Of a DNA stretch of 46,103 bases, positions 21,696-30,326 are shown piece by piece. Position 1 is the stretch's first letter. Every line of letters starts with the position of its first letter. This stretch comes from an uncultured Bacteroidales bacterium (GTDB lineage Bacteria > Bacteroidota > Bacteroidia > Bacteroidales > UBA932), in assembly GCA_900546445.1 (NCBI GenBank), contig URCV01000008.1, forward strand, positions 1 through 46,103. The letters are read 5' to 3'. Made by a program: the position numbers and the translations under genes. Under the pieces are notes generated by a model that saw nothing but the letters and a program-made list of their open reading frames with translations, was not told the DNA's origin and did not search any database.

Positions 21696-22427
21696 ATGGT
21701 CAAGATAATGGGTATAATAAACCTCACTCCGGACTCTTTTTTCGAGAAGAGCCGCTATAACTACAGCATTCTGGAAAGCACGGCGGACATCGTGGACGTG
21801 GGAGCCATCTCCATGCGACCGGGCGCCGAAGATGTCTCGCAGGAGGAGGAATGGCGACGCCTGAAAGGGTTTATAGAGAATTGGCATAGCGAAAAGCAGT
21901 TATCCGTGGACACCACGAGGGCTGCCATAGTGAAAAAGGTCTACGAAGCGGTAGGCCCATTCATCGTGAACGACATCTCCGCAGGCGAAGACGATGCGCA
22001 GATGCTTAAGGTCGTGGGCGAATTGGCCTTACCATATATAGCGATGCACAAAAGGGGGAATCCCCGCACGATGGACGCACTGGCCTGCACCGACAGACCC
22101 ATTATGGAGACGCTGTGCGAGTATTTCGCAGAATTCGAGAAGAGGGCCGAGGCGGCAGGCGTGAAGGACTGGATTCTGGACCCGGGGTTGGGTTTCGCGA
22201 AAACAGCCGCGCAGAACGTCGAAATCATCGAAAAGCTGGAGGTGCTTAAAAAATTCGGCCGCCCCATACTAATAGGAGCAGCCGATAAGAGATTCACCGA
22301 AGGCAGAACCGAATTCTACCATCTGGAAGCGTTAAAACACGGAGCTGACATTCTGAGAGTGCACGACGTGGAAGCGGCGAACCGCACATACGCCCAGTAC
22401 CAGAGCTATTGCGAACATCACGAATAG
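21696..22427 (+). CDS. folP: Dihydropteroate synthase
   Basis: A 243-aa folate enzyme joining p-aminobenzoate to 6-hydroxymethyl-dihydropterin diphosphate. Signatures: MGIINLTPDSF (residues 5-15), DVGAISMRPGAEDVS (DIG-S-RPG motif, with Met in place of the usual Thr), VDTTRA, NDISAG, MHKRGNP, DPGLGFAKT, and the C-terminal RVHDV. It is shorter than the common 270-290 aa but all motifs are present. The 3' end overlaps the convergent CPBP gene by 96 bases. Confidence 0.88.
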   Translation: MVKIMGIINLTPDSFFEKSRYNYSILESTADIVDVGAISMRPGAEDVSQEEEWRRLKGFIENWHSEKQLSVDTTRAAIVKKVYEAVGPFIVNDISAGEDDAQMLKVVGELALPYIAMHKRGNPRTMDALACTDRPIMETLCEYFAEFEKRAEAAGVKDWILDPGLGFAKTAAQNVEIIEKLEVLKKFGRPILIGAADKRFTEGRTEFYHLEALKHGADILRVHDVEAANRTYAQYQSYCEHHE

Positions 22428-23153
22428 TATCCAATAGCACCCCTGCGGCATCACGCTCATCCAGGTATCATCCTCGCCGATACCGTCCATACGGCTCATC
22501 AAAAGGCTAAGGAAGTTATTCGTAAAGTGCATAAGGATAGTCAGTTTCAGACTTCCCGTGCTATAATAGACATATCCGAAGAGCACCCCGATGATAAACG
22601 CCGGGATGGCCTGCCACATATTCCCGTGAATGATGGCGAAAAACGCCGCCGACACCACGATGGCCAAAACCGGACTCTTGCCGTTCCTCACCAGTCCTCG
22701 AAGCACCAGCCCACGACACAACCACTCTTCGAGTATAGGGGCCAATATCGCCACCGACAGCAGGTTAAGCCAGAAATTACCGCCTACCGCCGCCTCCATG
22801 GCAGCCTTCAACTCTTCCGACATCTCGGGCAATGCGCTGTTTATCACCTCAATGACGAACGAAGCCGCGAAAACCAGCAGCACCACCAAAGGGTAGAGCC
22901 ACCACGAAACCTTGCGCGCATCCACATCGACGCGGCTTTTCACCACGCCAGGACGACGGCTTTTGAGCAGCACCAGAACCGCAGTGACTAAAAACATCAC
23001 CGGGTACGAAACCGTCAGACACACATCCTGAGCCACGCCATTCTTCGTGAGAATCAGCGTGATAACCGATGCCAATACCACCCCCGCCAGGAAAGTCGCT
23101 GCGACTAATGCCAATCCGCCCCACGAAGGAGCCCACGTCTGCCTGCTATTCAT
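22332..23153 (-). CDS. CPBP-family intramembrane protease
   Basis: A 273-aa membrane protein with the CPBP (Abi/CAAX-prenyl-protease-like) motifs: EEWLCRGLVLRGL (EExxxR, about residue 141), FFAIIHGN (FxxxH, about 171) and HFTNNFLSL (HxxxN, about 208). Around seven membrane segments are visible. Glu/His residues form a glutamate-type intramembrane peptidase site; targets are unknown. The last 32 codons overlap folP on the other strand. The start overlaps the end of the nucleotidyltransferase gene by 8 bases, so the two are co-transcribed. Confidence 0.8.
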   Translation of the reverse strand: MNSRQTWAPSWGGLALVAATFLAGVVLASVITLILTKNGVAQDVCLTVSYPVMFLVTAVLVLLKSRRPGVVKSRVDVDARKVSWWLYPLVVLLVFAASFVIEVINSALPEMSEELKAAMEAAVGGNFWLNLLSVAILAPILEEWLCRGLVLRGLVRNGKSPVLAIVVSAAFFAIIHGNMWQAIPAFIIGVLFGYVYYSTGSLKLTILMHFTNNFLSLLMSRMDGIGEDDTWMSVMPQGCYWILFVMFAIALVLGVCAVRRFHVVHSQNVSSVF

Positions 23154-24084
23154 ACAGAGGAGATGGATAAATGCCTTCCTTTACCAATTCGGCAAACTTG
23201 GCCACAACCAAAGGCCTGTCTTCCTTGAAGGTAACGCCGAACCATTTGGCCGGAGTGCTCAGGACGTCGCACTCGTCGCCGCCATTCTTTATGAGACAAT
23301 CCACTACATAAGGGATGTAGAACTCTTTCTTCAACTCCATACCGTTCTGGGCGAGGAACTCCTTGAACAAGGTCTCGGTCTTTTCGAAAAAGTCCGGAGT
23401 GAAGCACCACATATTCATGGAGCAAAGGTCCTTAGGCCTAATCTCCACGCGCTGTCCGGTCTCGGAGTTGTCGGCACGCAACACGCCGTCGGCATCGAAC
23501 ATAACGTTATGATGCTCCACCACGTCGATGAGCTTTCCGGTAGAAGCATAAGTGCAGATGCCGCGAGACACTCCACCCGACTCGGAAAGAGTATTGTCCA
23601 CCTCGAATCCCACTATGGCATAGTTTCCAGAAGAGGCGCAATGCTCTGCACACCAGTCCGCAGCTATTTGAAATGACTGCTTTCCATAGAAGTCATCGCC
23701 GTTAATGACCACGAAAGGCTCGTGAATGGCGTCCTTGGCCATAAGCACTGCGTGGGCAGTACCCCACGGCTTTTGTCTTTCCTCGGAGATGGCGAATCCT
23801 TCCGGAATCTTGTTAAGTTCCTGAGTCACGAAATCGAATTCGAGAGGCGTACCGTCCTTACATACCACGTGAGCGTACTTGGCCCTGACGGTCTCTTCCA
23901 TCTGCTCCTTAAAATACTCCCTTACGATGTAAACGACCTTGCCGAATCCGGCCTGAACTGCATCATATATAGAATAATCAATGATGGTCTCTCCAGAAGG
24001 GCCTAATCCGTCCATCTGTTTCAATCCACCATAACGGCTACCCATACCGGCAGCGAGAACAAGAAGTGTAGGTTTCATTATCAT
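23146..24084 (-). CDS. Sugar-phosphate nucleotidyltransferase family protein
   Basis: A 312-aa protein with the nucleotidyltransferase signature LVLAAGMGSRYGGLKQMD (residues 7-24), the GTAHAV loop, VINGDDFYG (about residue 125; metal-binding GDD) and a long C-terminal extension. It would form an NDP-sugar from a sugar phosphate and NTP, but the substrate cannot be read from sequence. Two start codons are possible (24084 or 24078); both follow the -7 box at 24102-24109. It is first in an operon with the CPBP gene. Confidence 0.75.
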   Translation of the reverse strand: MIMKPTLLVLAAGMGSRYGGLKQMDGLGPSGETIIDYSIYDAVQAGFGKVVYIVREYFKEQMEETVRAKYAHVVCKDGTPLEFDFVTQELNKIPEGFAISEERQKPWGTAHAVLMAKDAIHEPFVVINGDDFYGKQSFQIAADWCAEHCASSGNYAIVGFEVDNTLSESGGVSRGICTYASTGKLIDVVEHHNVMFDADGVLRADNSETGQRVEIRPKDLCSMNMWCFTPDFFEKTETLFKEFLAQNGMELKKEFYIPYVVDCLIKNGGDECDVLSTPAKWFGVTFKEDRPLVVAKFAELVKEGIYPSPLYE

Positions 24085-24100
24085 TATATTTTAGAACTCG

Positions 24101-24120
24101 GCAAATTTAACTAAATTTGC
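24101..24120. promoter_or_regulatory. Back-to-back palindromic promoter pair
   Basis: GCAAATTTAACTAAATTTGC is a perfect 20-bp inverted repeat. Each half is a TAAATTTG -7 element, one facing the nucleotidyltransferase gene (left) and the other the FtsB/DivIC-like gene (right, 7 bases before its ATG). Confidence 0.65.
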
Positions 24121-24126
24121 GCAATT

Positions 24127-24450
24127 ATGGGCATTCTTAAAAATATTTGGGACAAAAGTAAGGACGGCAACAAGCAGGAGCAGCGTTCCCTTATTAGAGT
24201 GACCATAATCGCAAGTGCCGTAGCACTGGTTTTTCTTTGCGTAAAAAAGGACAATTTGTTTCAATGGATAAAGGCCGGAATCACTATCTCGAAGCAGAAC
24301 AGCGAGATAAAGGCTAACAGAGAACACCTCGAGCAGATGGACAGGACCATCTACCTGCTGACTCACGACAGGGACAGCCTCGAGAAATTCGCCAGGGAGA
24401 ATTTCCACTTTGCGCAAAAAGGCGATGACATCTATCTCATAGACGACTAA
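24127..24450 (+). CDS. FtsB/DivIC-like septum formation initiator
   Basis: A 107-aa protein: short cytoplasmic N-terminus, one membrane segment (about residues 23-39, VTIIASAVALVFLCV), then a coiled coil (about 55-90, IKANREHLEQMDRTIYLLTH) and the FARENFHFAQKGDDIYLI ending typical of DivIC/FtsB. It would bridge FtsL and FtsQ in the divisome. The TAA overlaps the next ATG by one base (TAATG), so it is coupled to the porin gene. Confidence 0.8.
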   Translation: MGILKNIWDKSKDGNKQEQRSLIRVTIIASAVALVFLCVKKDNLFQWIKAGITISKQNSEIKANREHLEQMDRTIYLLTHDRDSLEKFARENFHFAQKGDDIYLIDD

Positions 24451-26957
24451 TGAACTTAAAAGGAAATATACTTTTCCCCATACTACTTTTCGGGAGCATC
24501 ACGATAGCCATAGCATCGGAGATGATTAGCGGTGCTGCCATTCCGGCATACACCCCGTCCGAGGTCTGCGCGGCAGATACGGTTATCTATCCTACAGAGA
24601 ATTATAAAGCCCGAAGAGTGGGCTCTTTCGAGGACGTGACCATAGCGGACAGTCTGTTAGAAGGCTCCGACACCCTGCTTTTCGACGCATTGGACACGGC
24701 GAAGGTACTCACCGCACGCGACACCATAGTGGCGCCGGACTCCCTGAAGGAAATAGACCCATTCAGATATAAATACTACGTGGCGCTGCTCGATTCCCTG
24801 ACCCACAGGCAGGTAAGCGACTCGCTCAGAGCCAGCGGCGACTCCCTGATGCTGTGCGAGGCCATCAAGCTGGACTCGCTCTACAGCGCCGATTCAGTGA
24901 TCAGAGCTAAGGCAGCCTTCGAAAAATGGTACGCATCCCTGTCGAAGGAAGAGAGGAAGAAGTACGATTTCGAGCAGAAAGAGCTTAGAAAAAAGGCTGT
25001 TACGGACAGCATAAGGCTGGTTAAGGAAGAGCAACAGGCCATTAAGGACAGCATAACGAAGAACACGCCTCGCATTCTGGACACCTACGCCGTGTCGGAT
25101 TCGATGCACTATCAAAGAATCATCTCGTGGACTGCCGACAGGGACTTCCAAGAGCTCAATGTTTCCATCCCGGATTCGAGTTACAACTACCACTTCTACG
25201 ACTACGACTTTCAGCGTAAAGACGTAAACGCCACGTGGTTAGGTGTAGCAGGTTCGCCTGTTCAGCACTATAACTTCTTCCTTAGGAACACTCGCGGTAC
25301 GGGCTTCTGGGATTCGTACAGCGCGTGGAGCTACTCTCCGCAGACCTTCCGCCAGTATAACACGAAGACGCCGCACACGGAATTGGCCTACTTCGGAACC
25401 CTGCTTTCGGACGACGCTAAGGAATCGGATAACGTCCATTTCCTCACGACGCAGAACATCACCCCGGCATTCAATTTCAGCATACTCTACGACAAATGGG
25501 GCGGCGGAGGAATGCTCATTAACGAAAAGACGTCGAACAGCACGCTCGGACTGGGAGTCAACTACCTGGGCAAGAAATACCTAATGAATGCAGGTTTCAT
25601 AAACAACAGCATTACTATGGGAGAGAACGGAGGTATCACCGACATCAGAGAGATCAGGGACACCACCATAGACCCTCGCGAGGTAAAAGTGGCCATGACT
25701 TCCGCTTCGTCGGCGACCAAAAGGACTACCTTCTATGCCGACCAGCAGCTCCGCATTCCTTTCAATTTCATAAACGACATACGCAAGTCGAAAGACAGCA
25801 CCTATACGGCGAGCGACGACATCACGACCGCCTTCATAGGCCACGCCTTGGAGCTTAACAGATTCGGACGCAAATTCAGCGAGAGCTCCACGTCGGCCGA
25901 TTCGCTGGGCAGGTGGAATATGGACAACAAGCTGTACATCAGGCTTCAGCCGTGGAAGCAAGAGTCCCTGATTTCGAAAATAGACATAGGTCTGGGCGAC
26001 GAGTACAACTCCTACCATAACGTCACCGCCACGGATACTTCTTCCGTACACGAAAACACCGTCTACACCTATGCCGGAGCAAGCGGAAAGCTCGGCAAAT
26101 GGTTTGACTGGCAAGCGAAGACACACTATGGTTTCATAGGAACCGGAGCCGGCGACTTCGACATAAGCGCGAACTTCAAGACCCGCGTCTACCCTTTCAG
26201 AAAGGCCAAGACCTCCCCTCTCGAGATTTCCGGAGAACTGTCTTCGAGCCTTCTCAAGCCGGAATTCTACCAGCGCCATTTCTACTCTACGATTAACGAG
26301 ATGCTGCGCTGGGACAAAGACCTTAACCGTATATCCACCACTAAGATAAAGGGAAGCATAAACATCCCTCACTGGAGATTCTCGCTCGACGGAGGATACG
26401 CCATCGTTAACAACTACACCTACTACGACACCTTCGGTGTACTGCAGCAGCACGGCGAGCCCATCTCTGTCTTGACGGCCAATTTGAACCAGGAGTTCGT
26501 GCTCTGGAACACGCTTCACTTGAACAACAGGGCCCTTCTCCAGTACTCTTCGAACACCGAAGTGCTCCCTCTTCCGAGACTCGCGTTGAACCTCAAATAC
26601 TACGTTCAGTTCCCGGTAGAGCCAGGAGTGATGGACATGCAGATAGGTATAAACGGCTGGTTCAACACCAAATGGTATAGCCCGCAGTGGAACTACATAA
26701 CCGGCGTGTTCACGAACCAGAAGGAATGGCAATACAACAACGGACCTTTCTTCGACGTGTTCATAAATATGCAGTGGAAGACCTGCTGCATCTTCGTAAA
26801 GGCACAGAACTTAGGCGGAGGGTGGCCAATGGACCACGCGGACTACTTCAGTGCCCACAAACACATCGTGACGACAGGCCTTATGCCAAGCCTTAAGATA
26901 GGCATCTTCTGGCCTTTCTACATATCGCCTACCATAAACAAAGTAGCTAACAAATAA
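24450..26957 (+). CDS. Large outer-membrane protein (putative porin)
   Basis: An 835-aa protein of the Bacteroidota putative-porin type. A hydrophobic N-terminal signal (LFPILLFGSITIAIA) is followed by about 180 residues of Asp/Ser/Leu-rich and charged helical sequence (YKYYVALLDSLTHRQVSDSL). A long beta-barrel region with alternating aromatic residues follows (YNFFLRNTRGTGFWDSYSAW, FNFSILYDKWGGGGML). The last segment ends MPSLKIGIFWPFYISPTI. It should sit in the outer membrane; the transported solute is unknown. It is coupled at both ends by TAATG overlaps. Confidence 0.7.
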   Translation: MNLKGNILFPILLFGSITIAIASEMISGAAIPAYTPSEVCAADTVIYPTENYKARRVGSFEDVTIADSLLEGSDTLLFDALDTAKVLTARDTIVAPDSLKEIDPFRYKYYVALLDSLTHRQVSDSLRASGDSLMLCEAIKLDSLYSADSVIRAKAAFEKWYASLSKEERKKYDFEQKELRKKAVTDSIRLVKEEQQAIKDSITKNTPRILDTYAVSDSMHYQRIISWTADRDFQELNVSIPDSSYNYHFYDYDFQRKDVNATWLGVAGSPVQHYNFFLRNTRGTGFWDSYSAWSYSPQTFRQYNTKTPHTELAYFGTLLSDDAKESDNVHFLTTQNITPAFNFSILYDKWGGGGMLINEKTSNSTLGLGVNYLGKKYLMNAGFINNSITMGENGGITDIREIRDTTIDPREVKVAMTSASSATKRTTFYADQQLRIPFNFINDIRKSKDSTYTASDDITTAFIGHALELNRFGRKFSESSTSADSLGRWNMDNKLYIRLQPWKQESLISKIDIGLGDEYNSYHNVTATDTSSVHENTVYTYAGASGKLGKWFDWQAKTHYGFIGTGAGDFDISANFKTRVYPFRKAKTSPLEISGELSSSLLKPEFYQRHFYSTINEMLRWDKDLNRISTTKIKGSINIPHWRFSLDGGYAIVNNYTYYDTFGVLQQHGEPISVLTANLNQEFVLWNTLHLNNRALLQYSSNTEVLPLPRLALNLKYYVQFPVEPGVMDMQIGINGWFNTKWYSPQWNYITGVFTNQKEWQYNNGPFFDVFINMQWKTCCIFVKAQNLGGGWPMDHADYFSAHKHIVTTGLMPSLKIGIFWPFYISPTINKVANK

Positions 26958-28057
26958 TGGACGCCAGCAGGTTCATAGCATCGAAGCTCAAGTTCAAGAG
27001 CCGATTGGCAATAGGGGCCACAGCTGTGTCTGCTTTCATCATAGTGCTGTCCATAAGCATATTGTCCGGATTCAAGACCGAGATCTACAAAGGCATCTCG
27101 AAGATTTGCGCAGAGGTGTGCCTGTACGCTCCCGACTCGAACACCTTCGACGAAGACATAATTGCCACGTTGGAAAAGGATAAGAGGATAGAATCGGTAC
27201 GAGCTGCCGTAGTGGAGCCATCCATCCTGAAAAGCGGAGAATCCCTCGAAGGCGTCATCTTTCATAGCGACGAAAGCATCTCCGAAAAATTGCACATAAA
27301 GATTACCGAGAGTCTCGCTAGAACCCTTTCGGCCCATAAGAACGACACCCTAACAGCCTATTTCATAGGAGACAATATGAAAGTCAGGAACTTCGTAGTG
27401 GAAGACATAATCGAAGACCCGGCGCTCATCGACAAGAACGCTCAGATAGCATTTGCAGGAATCTCCGACCTACAACGCGTGAAAGGCCTGCGCACGGGCG
27501 AGGCGGACTGCTTGGAAGTCAGGCTGCTGCCGGCCCTCAAGGACAGGCGCTCGATAAATGCGATAGCCCCGGAATTGGCCTACGAGACAGGCTACAGGGC
27601 CATCTCCAGCACAGCCCGCTTCCCTGCGATATACGATTGGCTCGAGATTTTGGATGCCAATGTCATTCTCATCCTGATACTTATGTGCATAGTGGCCGGA
27701 TTCAATATGGTCTCCGGATTCCTGATTCTCATTATGAGGAGCACGAGCACCATAGTCACGCTCAGCGCGCTGGGCATGAACTTCAAACAAATAGGAAAGA
27801 CTTTCTTGAGACTGGCTTGCGGAAGCACTCTGAAGGGTCTTCTCATAGGTAACGCGACCGCGCTGCTCTTCTGCATCATTCAGGACTGCACGCACTTCCT
27901 TAAACTGGATCCGCAGAACTACTTCGTCTCCTACCTGCCCATCCACTTGGATGCAGTGCAGATAATACTGGCAAACCTATTGGCTTTCGCAGCTGTTATT
28001 CTGCTCGTTGCCATCCCTACTCGAAGAATCTCGAGAATAGATTCTAAATACCTCTAA
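26957..28057 (+). CDS. FtsX/LolE-like ABC transporter permease
   Basis: A 366-aa protein with one N-terminal membrane helix (ATAVSAFIIVLSISILSGF), a periplasmic domain of about 190 residues, and three C-terminal helices (ANVILILILMCIVAGFNM, CGSTLKGLLIGNATALLF, LANLLAFAAVILLVAIPTRR). This 1+3 layout is the MacB/FtsX/LolC-E type, and the N-terminal FIASKL start matches lipoprotein-release permeases. The ATPase gene is not adjacent. The 3' end overlaps the convergent Nudix gene by 81 bases. Confidence 0.78.
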   Translation: MDASRFIASKLKFKSRLAIGATAVSAFIIVLSISILSGFKTEIYKGISKICAEVCLYAPDSNTFDEDIIATLEKDKRIESVRAAVVEPSILKSGESLEGVIFHSDESISEKLHIKITESLARTLSAHKNDTLTAYFIGDNMKVRNFVVEDIIEDPALIDKNAQIAFAGISDLQRVKGLRTGEADCLEVRLLPALKDRRSINAIAPELAYETGYRAISSTARFPAIYDWLEILDANVILILILMCIVAGFNMVSGFLILIMRSTSTIVTLSALGMNFKQIGKTFLRLACGSTLKGLLIGNATALLFCIIQDCTHFLKLDPQNYFVSYLPIHLDAVQIILANLLAFAAVILLVAIPTRRISRIDSKYL

Positions 28058-28639
28058 TATAGAAGGATAGGTATTCTTCAGAAATGGCGGGAGGCTACTT
28101 TTCGCCACCCACGCGGCCTTGCTTATATCTTCTTCGCGCTGCGGCACCAGGTCGACCGGAGCATTATAGAGCATCTCGTACCACCAAGTGTGCTTGAGGT
28201 GCCAGATTCCATCGCGAAGGTAACAATGGTCGGTCACGCAGATGAGCGGGCCCAACTCCAGATTCTCCACGCCTGTCTCCTCTTCCACCTCGCGAAGCGC
28301 CGTGAAGCTTATGTCCTCGCCCGCTTCCTGATGCCCTTTCGGGAGGTCCCACATATTATTTCTCTTTATCAGAAGAAAGTCGCCTCTCTTGTTCACTGCC
28401 AATCCGCCCGCGGCATTCACCTCCTTGAATTCGGCGCAGAAGCTCTTATAGGTCTCGTTAGTGTCGCCAGATGGGATGTATATCTTCGAAAGCGACTTGG
28501 TCACCTCGAACATACGGGCAAATGTGCCTATGTCCAAATGGTCTCCCGGGTGAAAGACTACGGCGTTCGAATCTGCAAGCGCTTCGTCTTGAGGCTCGCA
28601 TATCACTATACATCTGTTATCGAAATATATTTTATGCAT
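27977..28639 (-). CDS. Nudix hydrolase
   Basis: A 220-aa protein with a full Nudix box: GHQEAGEDISFTALREVEEE followed by TGV (about residues 118-140), which binds metal and cleaves a nucleoside diphosphate-X bond. An extra N-terminal region of about 75 residues precedes the domain. The substrate is not predictable. The 3' end overlaps the permease gene by 81 bases on the opposite strand; the promoter is at 28659-28666. Confidence 0.82.
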   Translation of the reverse strand: MHKIYFDNRCIVICEPQDEALADSNAVVFHPGDHLDIGTFARMFEVTKSLSKIYIPSGDTNETYKSFCAEFKEVNAAGGLAVNKRGDFLLIKRNNMWDLPKGHQEAGEDISFTALREVEEETGVENLELGPLICVTDHCYLRDGIWHLKHTWWYEMLYNAPVDLVPQREEDISKAAWVAKSSLPPFLKNTYPSILEVFRIYSRDSSSRDGNEQNNSCESQ

Positions 28640-28658
28640 ACCGATTTCTATCTCGGGG

Positions 28659-28666
28659 CAAATTTA
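28659..28666 (-). promoter_or_regulatory. -7 element of the Nudix gene
   Basis: TAAATTTG on the minus strand, 19 bases before ATG 28639. Confidence 0.5.
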
Positions 28667-28677
28667 GAAAAAAAACA

Positions 28678-28685
28678 TATCTTTG
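28678..28685 (+). promoter_or_regulatory. -7 element of the SRPBCC-like gene
   Basis: TATCTTTG, 16 bases before ATG 28702; divergent from the Nudix promoter. Confidence 0.55.
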
Positions 28686-28701
28686 CACAAAAATATAAAG
28701 T

Positions 28702-29121
28702 ATGCCTTCACATTTTAAAAGCAAACACGGCGTAATAGGCCGCTCGAATATGGAGTTGTTTATGGTATTCACCGACTTGAGAAACCTCACCGGTATGATA
28801 CCGGCTAACGAAAAGGCACTCGAAAAGGTGAGCCTCGACGCCGATTTCGACAACCTCAGAATCAGCGCAAACGGCATAAACATAAACGTCCGCATCACAG
28901 AGAGAGTTCCATACTCGAAAATAGTGGTAGATTCCGTAGAATCCCCCATCAAGTTCACAATCACGCTTAACTTCCTGGATATGGGAGGCCATCGCACGGA
29001 GTTTTTCATAGAGCTCGATGCCGAACTCAACTTCCTGATGAAGCAGATGTTGGGAAAGAAAATCGAGAATGGTCTCGATATGATAATCGACACTTTGGAA
29101 AAGCAAAGCGCCCAAATCTAA
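28702..29121 (+). CDS. SRPBCC-like small protein
   Basis: A 139-aa protein conserved in Bacteroidota. It starts with a helix and strands (FMVFTDLRNLTGMIP), then an alternating beta pattern (LRISANGININVRITERVPY; IKFTITLNFLD; FFIELDAELNFLMKQMLG) and a long C-terminal helix ending LDMIIDTLEKQ. This is the strand-rich fold with a C-terminal helix of SRPBCC/START-like proteins, which bind hydrophobic ligands. Ligand and role are unknown. It is one base from the methyltransferase gene. Confidence 0.6.
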   Translation: MPSHFKSKHGVIGRSNMELFMVFTDLRNLTGMIPANEKALEKVSLDADFDNLRISANGININVRITERVPYSKIVVDSVESPIKFTITLNFLDMGGHRTEFFIELDAELNFLMKQMLGKKIENGLDMIIDTLEKQSAQI

Positions 29122-29122
29122 G

Positions 29123-30256
29123 ATGAACGAACTTCCTGTCGCCATAAGACTTAACCCATTCAAGGGTGCCGATGGCCCCGCGGGTGAGCCGATTCCCTGG
29201 AGTCCCTGGGGAAGGATACTCCCCGAGCGGCCCGTCTTCACGCTTGACCCACTGTTTCACGCAGGATGCTACTATGTTCAAGACGCGTCCGCCATGTACG
29301 TGGGACACATTTTCCGAAAGGCCCTCGACAAAGTAGGTCATAAGGGAATAAGGGTTCTGGACCTGTGCGCGGCGCCGGGAGGCAAGACGACCGATTTGGC
29401 CACGTCGCTTCGAGAGCGCTACGGCGACGATTTCCTGCTTGTAAGTAACGAGGTCATGCAGGAAAGGGCCAGAGTTCTCAGCGACAACATAGCCCTCTGG
29501 GGCGACCCTAACATATTAGTATGCAGCACCGATCCCGCCGTTCTGGGAAGGCTTTCCGGATTTTTCGACATCATCGTGGCGGACGTGCCTTGCAGCGGCG
29601 AGGGCATGTTCAGAAAAGACGCCCGAGCCGTGGAAGAATGGTCGGAGCAGACGGTCCAGCTATGCTGCTCGCGCCAGAAGAGGATATTGGCCGATATATG
29701 GCCGGCCCTGAAAGAGGGCGGTGTGCTGGTTTACTCCACCTGCACTTACGAAAGATGCGAGAACGACGACAACCTGCTCTGGGCAGCTCAGACCCTTGGC
29801 GGCGACATTATCGCTGCCGAAGACGAATTCCCGCAGTACGGGGTTCGCACCACCGAATTCGGCCATCTGCTTAAGGCCGGCGAAGTTCGCGGAGAGGGCC
29901 AATGGGTGGGCTCGCTCATAAAGACAGCTTCCTGCGGACGCGTGAATTCGGATATGAGTTTCATTAAGCCACTCCGATTCGGGGTGGAAAAGGGCGAGAT
30001 GAAGTGTAAGAAGATGGTTCCTTATTCGGACTACGCCCTGAGCCTAGGATACGAAAAGGAGTATCCTGCCATAGAGGTCACTAAGATTCAAGCTCTTGAA
30101 TACCTTCACCACGATAGCCTGCGCTTTCCGGACGCTCCGCTTGGCTATAATACCATAAATTACGACGGGCACCCTCTGGGATTCGTGAACAACATAGGGA
30201 ACCGGTGCAATAACCTCCATCCTAACGCTCGCAGAATCATAATGAACATAAAATAG
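29123..30256 (+). CDS. RsmF-like rRNA cytosine-C5 methyltransferase
   Basis: A 377-aa SAM-dependent methyltransferase of the NOL1/NOP2/Sun family, forming 5-methylcytosine in RNA. Motifs: SAM-binding DLCAAPGGKTTDLA (about residue 77), ADVPCSGEGMFRK (Cys about 151), and the catalytic STCTY (about 206). A C-terminal region (about 280-377) ending in HPLGFVNNIGNRCNNLHPNA is the RsmF-type RNA-binding tail. The N-terminus begins directly at VAIRLNPFKG, so the roughly 60-80-residue N-terminal domain usual in the family is missing. Confidence 0.82.
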   Translation: MNELPVAIRLNPFKGADGPAGEPIPWSPWGRILPERPVFTLDPLFHAGCYYVQDASAMYVGHIFRKALDKVGHKGIRVLDLCAAPGGKTTDLATSLRERYGDDFLLVSNEVMQERARVLSDNIALWGDPNILVCSTDPAVLGRLSGFFDIIVADVPCSGEGMFRKDARAVEEWSEQTVQLCCSRQKRILADIWPALKEGGVLVYSTCTYERCENDDNLLWAAQTLGGDIIAAEDEFPQYGVRTTEFGHLLKAGEVRGEGQWVGSLIKTASCGRVNSDMSFIKPLRFGVEKGEMKCKKMVPYSDYALSLGYEKEYPAIEVTKIQALEYLHHDSLRFPDAPLGYNTINYDGHPLGFVNNIGNRCNNLHPNARRIIMNIK

Positions 30257-30326
30257 AGTTTCGATGAAACTTTTTGGGACAACTGTCCGTATAAATATTA
30301 ATCGACTCTATATTAATTAAGATAGT

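Noticed and set aside
25581..26732. 383-codon open frame on the minus strand
   Set aside because: Shadow of the porin gene: Val/Arg-rich, no domain, and fully inside a long frame with a signal peptide and barrel pattern.
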